From: Alphaproteobacteria bacterium Ga0077535
GTDB lineage: Bacteria > Pseudomonadota > Alphaproteobacteria > Caulobacterales > Aquidulcibacteraceae
Direction: 5' to 3'
Assembly (NCBI GenBank): GCA_001464425.1
Contig: LNEK01000040.1
Span: 62,001-126,000, forward strand
DNA: 64,000 nt
Shown piece by piece: positions 1 to 10,045 of the stretch (positions are counted from its first letter, which is position 1; each line of letters opens with the position of its first letter). The notes beneath the pieces are model-generated. The model worked only from the letters and a program-made list of their open reading frames with translations. It did not search any database and was not told the DNA's origin. A program made the translations under genes and the position numbers.

Positions 1-1
1 G

Positions 2-1708
2 CGGCTTGCGGAAGCCAACCAGGCGCACACGGCTGCTGGCTGCGCCGTTCAGGACAAGATGCAGTTGCTCGGCGGAAAGTGGCCGTCGATCGGCATCGTT
101 ACCGCCTACAACGATATGCTCTCGGCGCACGCGCCCTATGAGCGTTTCCCGGACATCATTCGCAAAGCGGCGCGCGAGCGCGGCGCCATCGCGCAGGTCG
201 CGGGCGGTGTGCCGGCGATGTGCGACGGCGTCACGCAAGGCTTCGAGGGCATGGAGCTCTCACTCTTCTCGCGCGACGTGATCGCGCTTTCGACCGGTGT
301 TTCGCTTTCGCACGCGACTTTCGATGCGACACTATTGCTGGGCATCTGCGATAAAATCGTACCTGGCCTGCTGATCGGTGCGTTGCGCTTCCCATGGCTG
401 CCGGCGATCTTCGTGCCGGGCGGGCCGATGCCGTCGGGTTTGCCGAACAAGGAAAAGGCCGCGCGCCGGCAATTGTTCGCTGAAGGCAAGATCGGCCGCG
501 AGGAGCTGCTGCAGGTCGAAGCGGAGAGTTATCACTCGCCGGGTACATGCACTTTCTATGGCACCGCGAACTCTAATCAGATGATGATGGAGCTGATGGG
601 GTTGCATCTGCCCAATGCAGCTTTCGTCAATCCGAATACGCCGTTGCGTGATGCGCTTACGGTCGCAGCAACGCACCGTGCCGCTGAGATCACTGGATTG
701 GGCGATGACTATCGCCCAATCGGCCACGTCGTCGATGAGCGCGCTATCGTCAACGCCATCGTGGGCCTGATGGCGACGGGTGGTTCGACCAATCACTTCA
801 TCCATCTGCCGGCGATTGCGCTCGCGGCCGGCATAGAATTGCTCTGGGATGATTTCGGCGATGTTGCGCGGGTTACGCCGCTACTGGCGAAGATCTATCC
901 CAATGGCGGCGCCGACGTGAACAATTTCCGCGATGCTGGCGGCATGGCGTTCGTGACGCGCGAGCTGCTCGGCGCCGGGCTTTTGCACGGCGATATCCTC
1001 ACCGTCTCGCGCGATGGCATGGATGGCCACACGCGCGACCCTGGGCTCGACGGCGATGCGTTGGTGTGGCGCGACGCGCCGTCGCTTCCAGGCGATGACA
1101 CGATCGTGCGGCCGATGTCCGATCCGTTCAGCGCCACGGGTGGACTCGTCGTGATGAGCGGCGGCCTTGGCCGCGGTTGCGCCAAGACATCCGCCGTGGG
1201 CGCGCCGTTTCTCACTGTCGAGGCGTCCGCCGCAGTTTTTGATTCACAAGCCGAGGTGCAAGCGGCGTTCCGCGCCGGCGATCTCGACCGTGATTGCGTC
1301 ATCGTCGTGCGCGGGCAGGGGCCGCGCGCTAATGGCATGCCGGAACTGCACAAATTGATGCCTTTGATGGGCGCATTGCAGGATCGCGGCTTCAAGGTGG
1401 CGTTGGTGACTGATGGGCGGATGTCAGGGGCTAGCGGCAAAGTGCTGGCGGCGATCCACGTGACTCCCGAGGCCGCTGAAGGCGGGCCGCTGGCGAAAGT
1501 GCGTGATGGGGATGTGATCCGTGTTGATGGCGAGCATGGCGCGCTGGACGTGGTGTCGCCCGCGGATTGGCGCGAGCGTGCGCCTGCGCAGCTCGATCTT
1601 GCCAGCAATGCGCGCGGCATGGGGCGAGAATTGTTCTCGCTTTTTCGGCTGCACGCTTGCAGCGCTGAACGCGGCGGCTCGGCCTTTCCGGATTACGATC
1701 CGATCTAG
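2..1708 (+). CDS. edd: Phosphogluconate dehydratase (5'-truncated by window edge)
   Basis: Dehydrates 6-phosphogluconate to 2-keto-3-deoxy-6-phosphogluconate in the Entner-Doudoroff pathway; a cytosolic Fe-S enzyme of the IlvD/Edd family. The frame is open to the window edge, and the residues before the ATG at 59 still look family-like, so the true start lies upstream. From that [16 protein letters not shown] is at the N-terminus, the first IlvD/Edd signature (GICDK followed by PGGPMPSG) at about 95-127, and the second ([11 protein letters not shown]) near residue 460. The visible length of about 568 aa fits the usual ~600 aa less a short N-terminus. FYGTANSN and the Edd-type length favour edd over ilvD. 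The stop overlaps that of the convergent GT39 gene by 4 bases. Confidence 0.95.
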   Translation, partial: RLAEANQAHTAAGCAVQDKMQLLGGKWPSIGIVTAYNDMLSAHAPYERFPDIIRKAARERGAIAQVAGGVPAMCDGVTQGFEGMELSLFSRDVIALSTGVSLSHATFDATLLLGICDKIVPGLLIGALRFPWLPAIFVPGGPMPSGLPNKEKAARRQLFAEGKIGREELLQVEAESYHSPGTCTFYGTANSNQMMMELMGLHLPNAAFVNPNTPLRDALTVAATHRAAEITGLGDDYRPIGHVVDERAIVNAIVGLMATGGSTNHFIHLPAIALAAGIELLWDDFGDVARVTPLLAKIYPNGGADVNNFRDAGGMAFVTRELLGAGLLHGDILTVSRDGMDGHTRDPGLDGDALVWRDAPSLPGDDTIVRPMSDPFSATGGLVVMSGGLGRGCAKTSAVGAPFLTVEASAAVFDSQAEVQAAFRAGDLDRDCVIVVRGQGPRANGMPELHKLMPLMGALQDRGFKVALVTDGRMSGASGKVLAAIHVTPEAAEGGPLAKVRDGDVIRVDGEHGALDVVSPADWRERAPAQLDLASNARGMGRELFSLFRLHACSAERGGSAFPDYDPI

Positions 1709-3255
1709 CGCTCGCTTCTTTGCCGCAAGCGCTCCTCGAACGCCGCATCGCGCGGCGCCGGGGCAAATCCTTCGCCGACCGAGATTTCCATCTCGCGGTT
1801 TACACCGCCGCCCAGAGGCACCGTCAGGTGCTCAACGGTTCGGAACACGCTGAAGTCGTCGGCCACGAACGGCAAGTAGCCGGGCTGCAAATGCACCACT
1901 AGGACGCGCCCGCCTTCTTCCGTGCGCATCGGATCGCTGGCTTCGGCTGAATTGTGCGCTTCGCCGCGGAGCAGCCACATCCGCACCGGAGGCAAGGGTG
2001 CGCCTGCGCGTCGCGCGTGGCGCCAGTAATAGTTCAGCTCAAAGTACGTTGCCCGGTCATCCACCAACACTGCTGTGAAAGGCTGCTCACCCGGCTGCGT
2101 CGCGGCGCGCAGCGCGATTTCTCTGGCCGTCTGCTCCCAAGCTTGCGCCGTGCGCACGCCTTTTGCTTGATTTGCGATGGCGGGCATCGTGGTGATGATA
2201 ACGGCAATCGCTACGCCGATCGCGGCGTTGACGAAGTTCGCGCCGCCGAGCCAACGCCGACCTGCAATCGTCGTGAACAGGCTGCCGGTAAGCCACACGA
2301 TGATCGCGGGATACGCCACCGCCGCCCAGTTCGCGTTGGCGCGTGACGCGAAGGCGATGATCGAAATGAAAATGAACGGCGGCAGGATGTAGGCCAACAA
2401 GAACCGATCTTCGTCTGTCCTGTTCGCCTTTTGCCTCGCGCGCCAGAACGCCCAGATGAGCGCAAAAAAGATGATCGGCCCGAGAACCCCTGCTTGTCCG
2501 AACAGGAACTCGAACAATTCGTCGAAGTGGAACATGTCGCCGATATCGAGACTGGCGTTCGATGCGGTGTGCCGCGCGGTGGCAAGGCCGTTATTGACGT
2601 TCCAAACGATGTTTGGCGTGACGATCGCCGCCGCGATGAGGCCAGCCACCCAGCCGCGCCCGCCGCCCAGTGCAGCGCGCACGCTCGGTATACGCCATGC
2701 GGCGAAAGCGGTGCACACGACAAAATACAGCATTGCGTACTTTGCCAGTACGCCGAGCCCAAGGAATACGCCGATCACGATGGCCCAGCTCATCGCGCGC
2801 GTGTTGACCATGCGCCACATTGCGTAGAGTGCGATGGTCCATAGCGGGAGCAGCACCGCATCGGTTGAGATAAGGCTTGAGCTGAAAAAGACGCCTGGAA
2901 GCAGCAGCCAGCCTAAACCCGCCCAGAAGCCTGCCCAGGCGCCATACATGCTTCGCGCCAACGCGTAGACAGCGCCGGCTGCAACCAGATGCGCCAGCGG
3001 CGCCCCGAGCCGCACGGCCCATTCCGCATCAGTGCCGGCCAATGTCGTCGTCAAGCCGATCACCCATGCCACCATCGGCGGCTTGGTGAAGTAGCCCCAG
3101 TCAAAACTGCGCGACCACATCCAGTACTGGGCTTCGTCGAAATAAAGCCCGAGCGGGCTCTCGAACAGCGCCCAGATACGCACGGCGGTGAGCGCCAGCG
3201 CGACGGCGATAAACGCGATGGTCGCGCGGTCGATGGCGGCCCGTCCTGTCGTCAT
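1705..3255 (-). CDS. GT39-family (ArnT/PMT-like) membrane glycosyltransferase
   Basis: Polytopic inner-membrane protein of about 516 aa, predicted to move a sugar from a polyprenyl-phosphate donor to an acceptor at the periplasmic face. Near the N-terminus [10 protein letters not shown] and [12 protein letters not shown] match the first periplasmic loop of GT39 enzymes, where the acidic residues are catalytic. About ten hydrophobic stretches follow, then a hydrophilic C-terminal domain from about residue 370. The ATG at 3255 is preferred over the one 30 bases upstream because that short extension is hydrophilic and unlike the family. The acceptor (lipid A, glycan or protein) cannot be told from sequence. 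The gene stands alone, divergent from aguA. Confidence 0.8.
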   Translation of the reverse strand: MTTGRAAIDRATIAFIAVALALTAVRIWALFESPLGLYFDEAQYWMWSRSFDWGYFTKPPMVAWVIGLTTTLAGTDAEWAVRLGAPLAHLVAAGAVYALARSMYGAWAGFWAGLGWLLLPGVFFSSSLISTDAVLLPLWTIALYAMWRMVNTRAMSWAIVIGVFLGLGVLAKYAMLYFVVCTAFAAWRIPSVRAALGGGRGWVAGLIAAAIVTPNIVWNVNNGLATARHTASNASLDIGDMFHFDELFEFLFGQAGVLGPIIFFALIWAFWRARQKANRTDEDRFLLAYILPPFIFISIIAFASRANANWAAVAYPAIIVWLTGSLFTTIAGRRWLGGANFVNAAIGVAIAVIITTMPAIANQAKGVRTAQAWEQTAREIALRAATQPGEQPFTAVLVDDRATYFELNYYWRHARRAGAPLPPVRMWLLRGEAHNSAEASDPMRTEEGGRVLVVHLQPGYLPFVADDFSVFRTVEHLTVPLGGGVNREMEISVGEGFAPAPRDAAFEERLRQRSER

Positions 3256-3380
3256 ATCGCTCTCGATTGTCCCCCGGGGCCTCATAGCGGAGCCGGGCCC
3301 GTGGCGCCAGAACGGCCACGCACTTGTGTAGCGGGCAAACTTGCCTATCTGCCGTCACCGGCATGCGCTAAGGAGCCGCC

Positions 3381-4367
3381 ATGACGACGATTCCCGCCGA
3401 ATGGCGCCCGCACAAGGCTATCTGGACCGGTTGGCCCTCCGCTGCAGACCTCTGGGGCGAGGACCTCGACCCGGCGCGGGCAGAAGTCGCAGCCATGATC
3501 CGCGCGCTCTGGGACAAGGGCGCTGGCGATAAGATGCGCGTGCTCGCGCACGGCCGCGAAGCGGAAGCGACGGCGAAGCTCGCGCTTGGCCAAGCGGCGG
3601 AAGTTATCCCGGGCGCGTTCGGAGATATCTGGTTTCGCGACAGCGGCCCGATCTTCACGCGTGACGGCAAAGCCATCGGCTTTCAGTTCAATGGCTGGGG
3701 CGGCAAATACATATTGCCGCACGACGATGAAGTTGGCGCGCGCATCGCGCTACTGGCTAAGGCTGAGTACAAGCAAAACGATTTCGTTCTCGAAGGCGGC
3801 GCCATTGAGATGGATGGCGAAGGGACGCTGCTGACGACGCGCCAATGCTTGCTCAACCCGAACCGGAACGCGCACTGGACCGAAGAGGGCGCCGAAGTCG
3901 CGTTGAAGAAGGCGCTTGGCATCGAGAAAGTGCTCTGGCTCGATGAGGGCCTGCTGAACGATCACACCGATGGCCACATCGATAACCTTGCGCGTTTCGT
4001 CGCGCCGGGAGTTGTGGTTTGCCAGTCGCCGTTCAGCCGCGATGATCCAAATCATGACGTGTTGGAAGAGATCGCGCTGTCGTTGAGCGCCATGCGCGAT
4101 GCCGCCGGACGCAAACTGGAAGTGGTGCGGATTCCGTCGCCTGGCGCGGTTGAGGATGAAGATGGCGATGCCGTGCCGGCGAGCCACATGAACTTCATCA
4201 TTGGCAACAGCACGGTGGTCGTGCCGATTTATTCCGGGAGTGGCGATGATGCGGTCAACGCCCTCGCGCCGCTGTTTCCGGATCGCAAGGTGATCGGGAT
4301 TTCCTCGCACGCTATCCTCACGGGCGGCGGCTCGTTCCACTGCATCACGCAACAGGAGCCGGCGTAA
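3381..4367 (+). CDS. aguA: Agmatine deiminase
   Basis: Hydrolyses agmatine to N-carbamoylputrescine and ammonia; cytosolic guanidino-modifying (pentein) fold. The 328-aa product starts with EWRPHKAIWTGWP, carries DIWFRDSGPIF and NGWGGKY near residues 80-115, EGGAIEMDGEG near 140, TDGHIDNLARFV near 200, and ends with GGGSFHC, where C321 is the catalytic nucleophile. It is slightly shorter than typical AguA (about 345-370 aa). Its stop overlaps the start of aguB by one base, so the two steps from agmatine to putrescine are translationally coupled. No arginine decarboxylase is visible, so agmatine must be imported or made elsewhere. Confidence 0.95.
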   Translation: MTTIPAEWRPHKAIWTGWPSAADLWGEDLDPARAEVAAMIRALWDKGAGDKMRVLAHGREAEATAKLALGQAAEVIPGAFGDIWFRDSGPIFTRDGKAIGFQFNGWGGKYILPHDDEVGARIALLAKAEYKQNDFVLEGGAIEMDGEGTLLTTRQCLLNPNRNAHWTEEGAEVALKKALGIEKVLWLDEGLLNDHTDGHIDNLARFVAPGVVVCQSPFSRDDPNHDVLEEIALSLSAMRDAAGRKLEVVRIPSPGAVEDEDGDAVPASHMNFIIGNSTVVVPIYSGSGDDAVNALAPLFPDRKVIGISSHAILTGGGSFHCITQQEPA

Positions 4368-5203
4368 TGGCGCGCACGATCACAGTCGCCGCGATCCAGA
4401 CGTCGTATGGCGAGGACATCAAGGCGAACATCGCAAAGACCGAAGGCTTCATCCGCGACGCTGCGAAGAAGGGCGCGCAGGTGATCTTGCCGTCCGAGCT
4501 GTTTCAGGGCCCGTATTTCTGCACGACGCAAGAAGAGAAGTGGTTTGGGACCGCGTACGAAGCGAAGACGCATCCTTGCGTGAAAGCGCTTGAGCCGGTG
4601 GCGAAAGAGCTTGGCGTTGTCATCCCGGTTTCGATCTACGAGCGGGATGGGCCGGCTTACTACAACTCGGTCGTTATCCTCGATGCCGACGGCAAACAGC
4701 TCGGCGTTTATCGCAAGAGCCACATCCCTGATGGCCCCGGCTATCAGGAGAAGTACTATTTCCGCCCTGGGGATACCGGCTTCAAAGTTTGGGATACGGC
4801 GTTCGGGCGCATCGGTGTCGGTATTTGCTGGGATCAGTGGTTTCCCGAAGCCGCGCGCGCGATGGCGCTCATGGGCGCGGAAGTGCTGTTCTACCCAACG
4901 GCGATCGGCAGTGAGCCGCATGATTCATCGCTCGACACGCGCGATCCTTGGCGGCGTGCGATGCAAGGCCACGCCGTTTCCAATGTGATCCCGGTTGTGG
5001 CGAGCAACCGCATCGGGGTCGAAGCGAGTGGCCAGAATTTTTATGGTTCCAGCTTCATCGCCGATCATCGCGGCGACCTAGTGCAGAGCTTCGAGCGCAC
5101 CGATGAAGGCGTGCTGGTGCATACATTCGATCTCGATTTCCTCGACCGCCACCGCGCCGCTTGGGGCTTCTTCCGCGATCGGCGCACGGAGTTCTATCGG
5201 TGA
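4367..5203 (+). CDS. aguB: N-carbamoylputrescine amidase
   Basis: Nitrilase-superfamily enzyme that hydrolyses N-carbamoylputrescine to putrescine, CO2 and ammonia. The 278-aa length is normal. The Glu-Lys-Cys triad is visible: E in LPSELFQGPYF (about residue 45), K in YRKSHIPDGPGYQEKYYF (about 120) and C in GICWDQWFPEAARA (about 157). GPGYQEKYYF is typical of the carbamoylputrescine branch rather than general nitrilases. It follows aguA with a one-base overlap and runs into the DsbA-family gene with another one-base overlap (TGATG), so three genes form one transcript. Confidence 0.95.
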   Translation: MARTITVAAIQTSYGEDIKANIAKTEGFIRDAAKKGAQVILPSELFQGPYFCTTQEEKWFGTAYEAKTHPCVKALEPVAKELGVVIPVSIYERDGPAYYNSVVILDADGKQLGVYRKSHIPDGPGYQEKYYFRPGDTGFKVWDTAFGRIGVGICWDQWFPEAARAMALMGAEVLFYPTAIGSEPHDSSLDTRDPWRRAMQGHAVSNVIPVVASNRIGVEASGQNFYGSSFIADHRGDLVQSFERTDEGVLVHTFDLDFLDRHRAAWGFFRDRRTEFYR

Positions 5204-5865
5204 TGGTGCAGCCGCTTCGTATCGACTTCATCTCCGACGTCGCTTGCCCTTGGTGCGTGGTGGGGTTGCGCTCGTTGCTGCAAGCACTGGATGCTGTCGG
5301 CGACGAGGTGCGCGCAGAGATCCGTTTCCAGCCGTTCGAGCTCAACCCTGACATGCCGCCGGAAGGCGAGAACACGTTTGAACATGTTCAGAAGAAGTAT
5401 GGCTCAACACCGGAGCGCTCCGCGGCGGCGCGTCAAGCGATCAAGGATAGCGGCGAGGCGCTCGGATTTACGTTCAATTACGGCCCTCAGTCGCGTATCT
5501 GGAACACGTTCGATGCGCATCGTTTGCTGCATTGGGCAGGCCTCGAAGGCAAGCAGCTCGAACTAAAGCAGGCCTTGTTCAAATCGAACTTCACAAACCA
5601 ACGGCCGACCAACGATGCGGCGGCGCTAACCGAGGCGGCGCGTGAAGCTGGACTCGATCCCGCCCGCGCGCACGCGATTCTGACGTCCGATGAATTCGCC
5701 GCAGAAGTCCGCGCTGAAGAGCAACACTGGCGCGCCAACGGCATCAACGCGGTTCCGTCTGTCATCTTCAATGAACGGTGGTTGATCCAGGGCGGTCAGC
5801 CGCCGCAGGTGTTTGAGCAGGCAATCCGCGATATCATCAGCGGAGCGGCGCGAGAAGCTTCATAG
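5203..5865 (+). CDS. DsbA-family (FrnE-like) thioredoxin-fold oxidoreductase
   Basis: 220-aa cytosolic 2-hydroxychromene-2-carboxylate isomerase/DsbA-type protein. The start MVQPLRIDFISD places a CPWC redox motif at about residue 16, and there is no signal peptide, as expected for FrnE proteins, which are linked to disulfide handling and oxidative-stress resistance. A cis-proline context occurs in GINAVPSVIFNERW near residue 180. The ATG overlapping the aguB stop is chosen; an upstream in-frame ATG would lie inside aguB. The 3' end overlaps the convergent hisN-like gene by 29 bases. A role in polyamine metabolism is not implied by sequence. Confidence 0.85.
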   Translation: MVQPLRIDFISDVACPWCVVGLRSLLQALDAVGDEVRAEIRFQPFELNPDMPPEGENTFEHVQKKYGSTPERSAAARQAIKDSGEALGFTFNYGPQSRIWNTFDAHRLLHWAGLEGKQLELKQALFKSNFTNQRPTNDAAALTEAAREAGLDPARAHAILTSDEFAAEVRAEEQHWRANGINAVPSVIFNERWLIQGGQPPQVFEQAIRDIISGAAREAS

Positions 5866-6631
5866 CGCCATCACGCGTCCGCGCATCGCCCCATGCCAAT
5901 ACGCGGCCGCCGCTGCTAGCGTCGCCGCCTTCCCAGTTCACTATGCCGCCGCCGGCGCCAGTTACGATTGGGATCAGCGCTGCAATGTCGAATGGCTTTA
6001 AATGGTTTTCGATCACGCAGTCGATGTGGCCAGCCGCGAGCATGCAATAGGCGTAGCAATCGCAGCCATAGCGCGTCAGTTTCGCTTCTTTGCGCACGCG
6101 CGCGAACGCTTCTGCCTCCGCGCCGTCGAACAAGTATGGATCGGTGGTGGAAAGCGTGGCTTCGCTTAGCCCAGTGCAATCGCGCACGCGCAAGGTCTTC
6201 GTCTCGCCGCGGGCGGTGACGTTCGCACCATCCATCCAGCCGCGATAGCGTTCATCGAGATAGGGCTGGTCCATAACGCCGAGCAGCGGCCGCCCGTCGT
6301 GATAGAGCCCGATCAGCACGCCCCACGTTGGCAGCCCGGAGATAAACGCGCGCGTGCCGTCGATCGGGTCGAGAATCCACTGGTAACCCTCGCTTGCCAG
6401 CGCCCCTCCGTATTCTTCACCGAGAATGCCGTGCTCAGGAAATTCGCGCTCAATCAAAGCCCGCATCGCGCGTTCCGATGCTTGATCCGCTTCCGTCACC
6501 GGATCGAAACGGCCGCCGCCTTTGTCTTCGCAGACGTGCGGCGCGCGGAAGAACGGCATGATTGCCGTTCGCGCGGCATCAGCGAGCGTGTCGGCGAAAG
6601 TGAGCAGGCGAGGGAGGTCGTGCGTGGCCAT
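5837..6631 (-). CDS. hisN: Inositol-monophosphatase-family histidinol-phosphate phosphatase
   Basis: 264-aa Mg2+-dependent phosphatase. Metal-binding motifs of the IMPase fold are present: GILGEEYG near residue 70, ILDPIDGTRAF near 85 and KPFDIAALIPI near 210. The CDCYAYCMLAAGHIDCV stretch resembles the alphaproteobacterial/actinobacterial HisN group, which performs the histidinol-phosphate to histidinol step of histidine synthesis. Other IMPase-family substrates (inositol phosphate, PAP) cannot be excluded, because no his gene lies alongside. Confidence 0.78.
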   Translation of the reverse strand: MATHDLPRLLTFADTLADAARTAIMPFFRAPHVCEDKGGGRFDPVTEADQASERAMRALIEREFPEHGILGEEYGGALASEGYQWILDPIDGTRAFISGLPTWGVLIGLYHDGRPLLGVMDQPYLDERYRGWMDGANVTARGETKTLRVRDCTGLSEATLSTTDPYLFDGAEAEAFARVRKEAKLTRYGCDCYAYCMLAAGHIDCVIENHLKPFDIAALIPIVTGAGGGIVNWEGGDASSGGRVLAWGDARTRDGAMKLLAPLR

Positions 6632-6673
6632 GCATTTACTATAGCCGTGATTTTAAGCTTCCGCGCAAACGAA

Positions 6674-6700
6674 GACGGGCCCGCCGTAAGGCGAGCCCGT
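6674..6700 (-). terminator. Candidate terminator hairpin after the XRE gene
   Basis: An 11-bp near-perfect stem (ACGGGCCCGCC / GGCGAGCCCGT, one mismatch) with a 5-base loop lies 30 bases beyond the stop of the XRE gene. The tail on the minus strand is only weakly T-rich. Confidence 0.45.
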
Positions 6701-6730
6701 TCCCCTGCATGTCCTCAATCGAAGCGGTTA

Positions 6731-7132
6731 TTAGGCCGCGTCGGTGTTTTCGTCTTGCAACGCCTTCGCGAGGTCGAGAAGGCGGCGGCGCGGACGTTCA
6801 CCAAGCTTGTAATAAGCGCGGATCAGTTCGAGCGTTTCTTTCTGGCTGAGCACATCGGCCGCGATCAGATCACGGTCGTTGGCCGGCGCGCCCGGCGTGG
6901 CCGGAGCTGCAGCGGCTTGCAAGCCTTCGAAGAAGTAGTTGACCGGCACGTTCAGAGCGACGGCGAGTTCGTAAAGACGGCTCGCGGTCACGCGGTTTGC
7001 GCCGCATTCGTATTTTTGGATCTGCTGAAAGCGGATGCCAATGGACTCGGCCAGCTGTTGCTGGGTCAGGCCCAAGAGCCGGCGACGGCGGCGGAGCCGC
7101 TTGCCGACATGGAGGTCGATGGCGTTAGCCAT
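6731..7132 (-). CDS. XRE-family helix-turn-helix regulator
   Basis: 133-aa DNA-binding protein. The N-terminal residues 8-65 are a Cro/CI-type HTH: RRRRRLLGLTQQQLAESIGI, then FQQIQKYECGANRVTASRLY. The C-terminus is a linker and a short charged helix (LIRAYYKLGERPRRRLLDLA) typical of a chromosomal regulator group widespread in alphaproteobacteria. No sensor domain is visible. The targets are unknown. A 265-base region upstream holds its promoter and that of the divergent lipoprotein gene. Confidence 0.85.
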   Translation of the reverse strand: MANAIDLHVGKRLRRRRRLLGLTQQQLAESIGIRFQQIQKYECGANRVTASRLYELAVALNVPVNYFFEGLQAAAAPATPGAPANDRDLIAADVLSQKETLELIRAYYKLGERPRRRLLDLAKALQDENTDAA

Positions 7133-7397
7133 GGTGGAGCGCCCTTAGTTCACGGCGGTGTCCCCCATGGGCCCGCCTTATGCCCTGGAGTGGAGAGCAT
7201 GAGACGTGCCACGCATCCGTGACGCGAATTGCGCCGAGTTAAGATGCGTTCAGCCTTTCAAGGCGCGCGCCAAGCGAAAACTGAACCGAAACGGCGCGCT
7301 GGCGTTTGGTAAACGCGCACCGCCACGGTTTCGTCATGGCATGGCCGCGCGCGGCGCACGTTCAGTGGCGAGAACTTCGCGCTCAACGAGGTATCCA

Positions 7398-7835
7398 ATG
7401 AAGATCCGCGCTCTCTTGCTGGTTTCACTCTTCGCGCTCAGCGCGTGTGCATCGACCCAGCGCACCTTCAGCTACAATAGCGGTTGGCCGGACGCCGACG
7501 TGCGCGTCGGCACGGATCGCTACCAAGTCTGGTTTCACGACCGCGATCAGACCGTGCTCGTGCTGCGCGGCGAGCCGCGCCCGCTCGGCCAGCTTATGGC
7601 GCAGAACGTCACCGTTTACGCTAACGATGCTTCGCCTGGGATTTTGTGGTGGGGCCAAGCCGCCAACGCCGTGCTGCGCCCGATCGGTTGCTACGCCACT
7701 GAAGTGACGGGCTCAGATCAGATGCGTGAGATCCAATACACCTGCCCGCAGCCGGTCGATGTGAACGCCGCGGTCGCTCAACGTCGGGAAGAGTGGCGGC
7801 GCGGGGTGTCTGTGGAAGCGCCGGCGGCGCAGTAA
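7398..7835 (+). CDS. Small predicted lipoprotein of unknown function
   Basis: 145-aa protein starting MKIRALLLVSLFALSACAS, a signal peptide with a lipobox and lipidation site at C17. The mature part is short, beta-rich in appearance and has two cysteines (IGCYATE and YTCPQP) about 25 residues apart that could form a disulfide. I do not recognise the family. The ATG at 7398 is chosen over an upstream in-frame start because it gives an immediate signal peptide. It ends 3 bases before the typA stop (convergent). Confidence 0.72.
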   Translation: MKIRALLLVSLFALSACASTQRTFSYNSGWPDADVRVGTDRYQVWFHDRDQTVLVLRGEPRPLGQLMAQNVTVYANDASPGILWWGQAANAVLRPIGCYATEVTGSDQMREIQYTCPQPVDVNAAVAQRREEWRRGVSVEAPAAQ

Positions 7836-7838
7836 AGC

Positions 7839-9671
7839 TTAACCGGCTTCCTTCGCGCGCGCGGCCTTCTTGCGCTCGTTAGGGTCGAGGTGGGCTTTGC
7901 GGATGCGGATCGCGGCGGGCGTTACTTCCACCAGCTCGTCGTCCTCGATCCACGCCATGGCTTGCTCGAGCGTGAGGCGGCGCGGCGGCGTGAGGCGGAT
8001 GGATTCATCTTTACCCGACGCGCGCACGTTGGTGAGCTTCTTGCCCTTGAGTGGGTTCACATCGAGATCTTCACCGCGGCTGTTTTCGCCGATGATCATG
8101 CCTTCGTAGACGTCTTCGCCGTCGGCGATGAACATCTGGCCGCGATCTTCGAGATTCCAAAGCGCGAAGGCGGTCGATTGGCCCTTGTCGTTCGAGATCA
8201 ACGCGCCGTTACGGCGGCCTGGGATTTCGCCCTTCCATGGCGCCCAAGCGTGGAAGAGGCGGTTCATGACGCCTGAACCGCGCGTGTCGGTGAGGAATTC
8301 GCCGTGATAGCCGACCATGCCGCGCGCCGGCGCGTGCATGACGAGGCGCGTCTTGCCGCCGCCTGATGGGCGCATGTCCTGCAATTCGGCTTTGCGGATG
8401 CTCATCTTCTCGATGACGACGCCGGTATATTCATCGTCAACGTCGATCACGACTTCTTCGATCGGCTCTAGCGTCTGGCCGTTTTCGCTGCGGATCAGCA
8501 CCTTCGGGCGTGAGAGCGAAAGCTCGAAGCCTTCGCGTCGCATGGTTTCCACCAGCACGCCCAGCTGCAGTTCACCGCGCCCAGCGACTTCGTATGCGTC
8601 TTTGTTGGCCGTTTCGGTCACACGGATGGCGACGTTGGATTCGGCTTCCGCCAGCAAGCGCGCGCGGATGACGCGGCTCTGCACTTTATCGCCAGCGCGG
8701 CCGGCGAGGGGAGAGTCGTTAATCGAAACGGTGATCGCCAGCGTCGGCGGATCGATTGGCGTTGACGGGATTGGCTTTGCAAGCTCTGGCGAGCCGATCG
8801 TGTCGGCGACGGTGGTTTCCACTAGGCCTGCAATGGCGATGATGTCGCCAGCTTCGGCGCTCTCGACCGGCACACGCTTCAAGCCGCGGAAGGAGAGCAG
8901 CTTGGTGAGGCGGCCTTTTTCGATCTCTTTGCCTTCGCGCGTGATGGCGCGCACTGGATCGCCGACTTTCACGCGGCCAGCTTCGACGCGGCCAGTCAGC
9001 ATGCGGCCGAGGAAGGGGTCAGAATCGATCATGGTGACGAGGAAGGCGAACGGCTCATCCTTGCGTGTGATCGGCTCGGGATCAGGCACGTGGCGGACGA
9101 TCAGTTCGAACAAGGGGGTAAGGTCCTTGTTCTCAGCGGCCATGTCCGTCTTCGCCCAGCCTTCTTTGCCGGATGCGTAGAGGATCGGGAAATCGGCTTG
9201 CTCGTCCGTGGCGCCAAGCGCGAGGAAGAGTTCGAAAATTTCATTCAACGCTTTGTCGGGATCAGCGCTGGCGCGATCGACCTTGTTGAGCACCACCATC
9301 GGGCGCAGGCCGCGCTTCAACGCTTTCGACAGCACGAACTTGGTTTGCGGCATCACACCTTCGGATGCATCGACCAGCAGCACGCAGCCATCAACCATGC
9401 CGAGGATGCGTTCGACTTCGCCGCCGAAGTCGGCGTGGCCGGGCGTGTCGACGATGTTGAGCCGCCAATCGTCGCCCCATAGGATCGATGTGCACTTGGC
9501 GAGAATGGTGATGCCGCGCTCACGCTCCTGGTCGTTGGAGTCCATCGCGCGCTCGGCGTGGGCCTCGTTGGCGCGGAAGGCGCCGCCTTGGACGAGCAGC
9601 TGATCGACCAGGGTCGTCTTGCCGTGGTCGACGTGTGCGATGATCGCGAGGTTGCGGAGGCGCTCGGCCAT
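7839..9671 (-). CDS. typA: Ribosome-associated translational GTPase TypA/BipA
   Basis: 610-aa GTPase of the EF-G/EF-Tu superfamily that acts on the ribosome, with roles in 50S assembly and stress growth. G-motifs are all visible: AHVDHGKT at residue 11, RGITI near 55, DTPGHADFG near 75, NKVDR near 130 and SGKEGW near 170. Beta-barrel and EF-G-like domains follow, and the TypA-specific C-terminus contains [17 protein letters not shown]. The length equals that of the E. coli protein. It is transcribed divergently from mntP. Confidence 0.97.
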   Translation of the reverse strand: MAERLRNLAIIAHVDHGKTTLVDQLLVQGGAFRANEAHAERAMDSNDQERERGITILAKCTSILWGDDWRLNIVDTPGHADFGGEVERILGMVDGCVLLVDASEGVMPQTKFVLSKALKRGLRPMVVLNKVDRASADPDKALNEIFELFLALGATDEQADFPILYASGKEGWAKTDMAAENKDLTPLFELIVRHVPDPEPITRKDEPFAFLVTMIDSDPFLGRMLTGRVEAGRVKVGDPVRAITREGKEIEKGRLTKLLSFRGLKRVPVESAEAGDIIAIAGLVETTVADTIGSPELAKPIPSTPIDPPTLAITVSINDSPLAGRAGDKVQSRVIRARLLAEAESNVAIRVTETANKDAYEVAGRGELQLGVLVETMRREGFELSLSRPKVLIRSENGQTLEPIEEVVIDVDDEYTGVVIEKMSIRKAELQDMRPSGGGKTRLVMHAPARGMVGYHGEFLTDTRGSGVMNRLFHAWAPWKGEIPGRRNGALISNDKGQSTAFALWNLEDRGQMFIADGEDVYEGMIIGENSRGEDLDVNPLKGKKLTNVRASGKDESIRLTPPRRLTLEQAMAWIEDDELVEVTPAAIRIRKAHLDPNERKKAARAKEAG

Positions 9672-10045
9672 GAAATCGGGCTTTCAGTGAGGTGACGGCG
9701 GGTTCTGCACGGCCAAGGCGCCTGCTTCAACGGCAGCGGTGTGGATTCCTTAAGCAAGACCCATCCGCCATTGCATGTGTGCATGTGCAATATGGGATGC
9801 TTGTTCAGAAAACGTAATCTAAACCGTGCCTTACTGCAACTCTCGAAAACGTGACGCTGTGTTCACCTTGCAAATTGCTGCAGTGCGGAATAAGTTTGCG
9901 GTGTTGCGGGGTTTCGCGATCCAGCATCCGCCCTATCGGGCGTTTCCTCCCTATTATGACTTTCGCCGCCGGCCACAAGCCGGCGGCTTTTTCTTTATGG
10001 CCGGTTTTTGGACTTGGGCCCTCCCAGCAGATAAGGCCTGCCCGG
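9672..10045. other. Divergent intergenic region, typA/mntP, containing the mntP leader
   Basis: 374 bases without a gene. On the plus strand it holds a small hairpin CGCCC-TATC-GGGCG around 9929-9943 and then a strong intrinsic terminator (9965-9996) upstream of mntP. I searched by eye for the yybP-ykoY manganese riboswitch consensus and did not find it. No protein-coding frame here looks real. Confidence 0.6.
9965..9996 (+). terminator. Intrinsic terminator inside the mntP leader
   Basis: Perfect 9-bp stem GCCGCCGGC / GCCGGCGGC with a 5-base loop CACAA, followed by TTTTTCTTT. It lies about 50 bases upstream of the mntP ATG on the same strand, and no complete plus-strand gene precedes it. 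It is therefore either an attenuator of mntP or the end of a short non-coding RNA. Confidence 0.8.

Noticed and set aside
6-281. Plus-strand frame at the window start
   Set aside because: It overlaps edd in another frame and is Arg/Ser-rich; a shadow.
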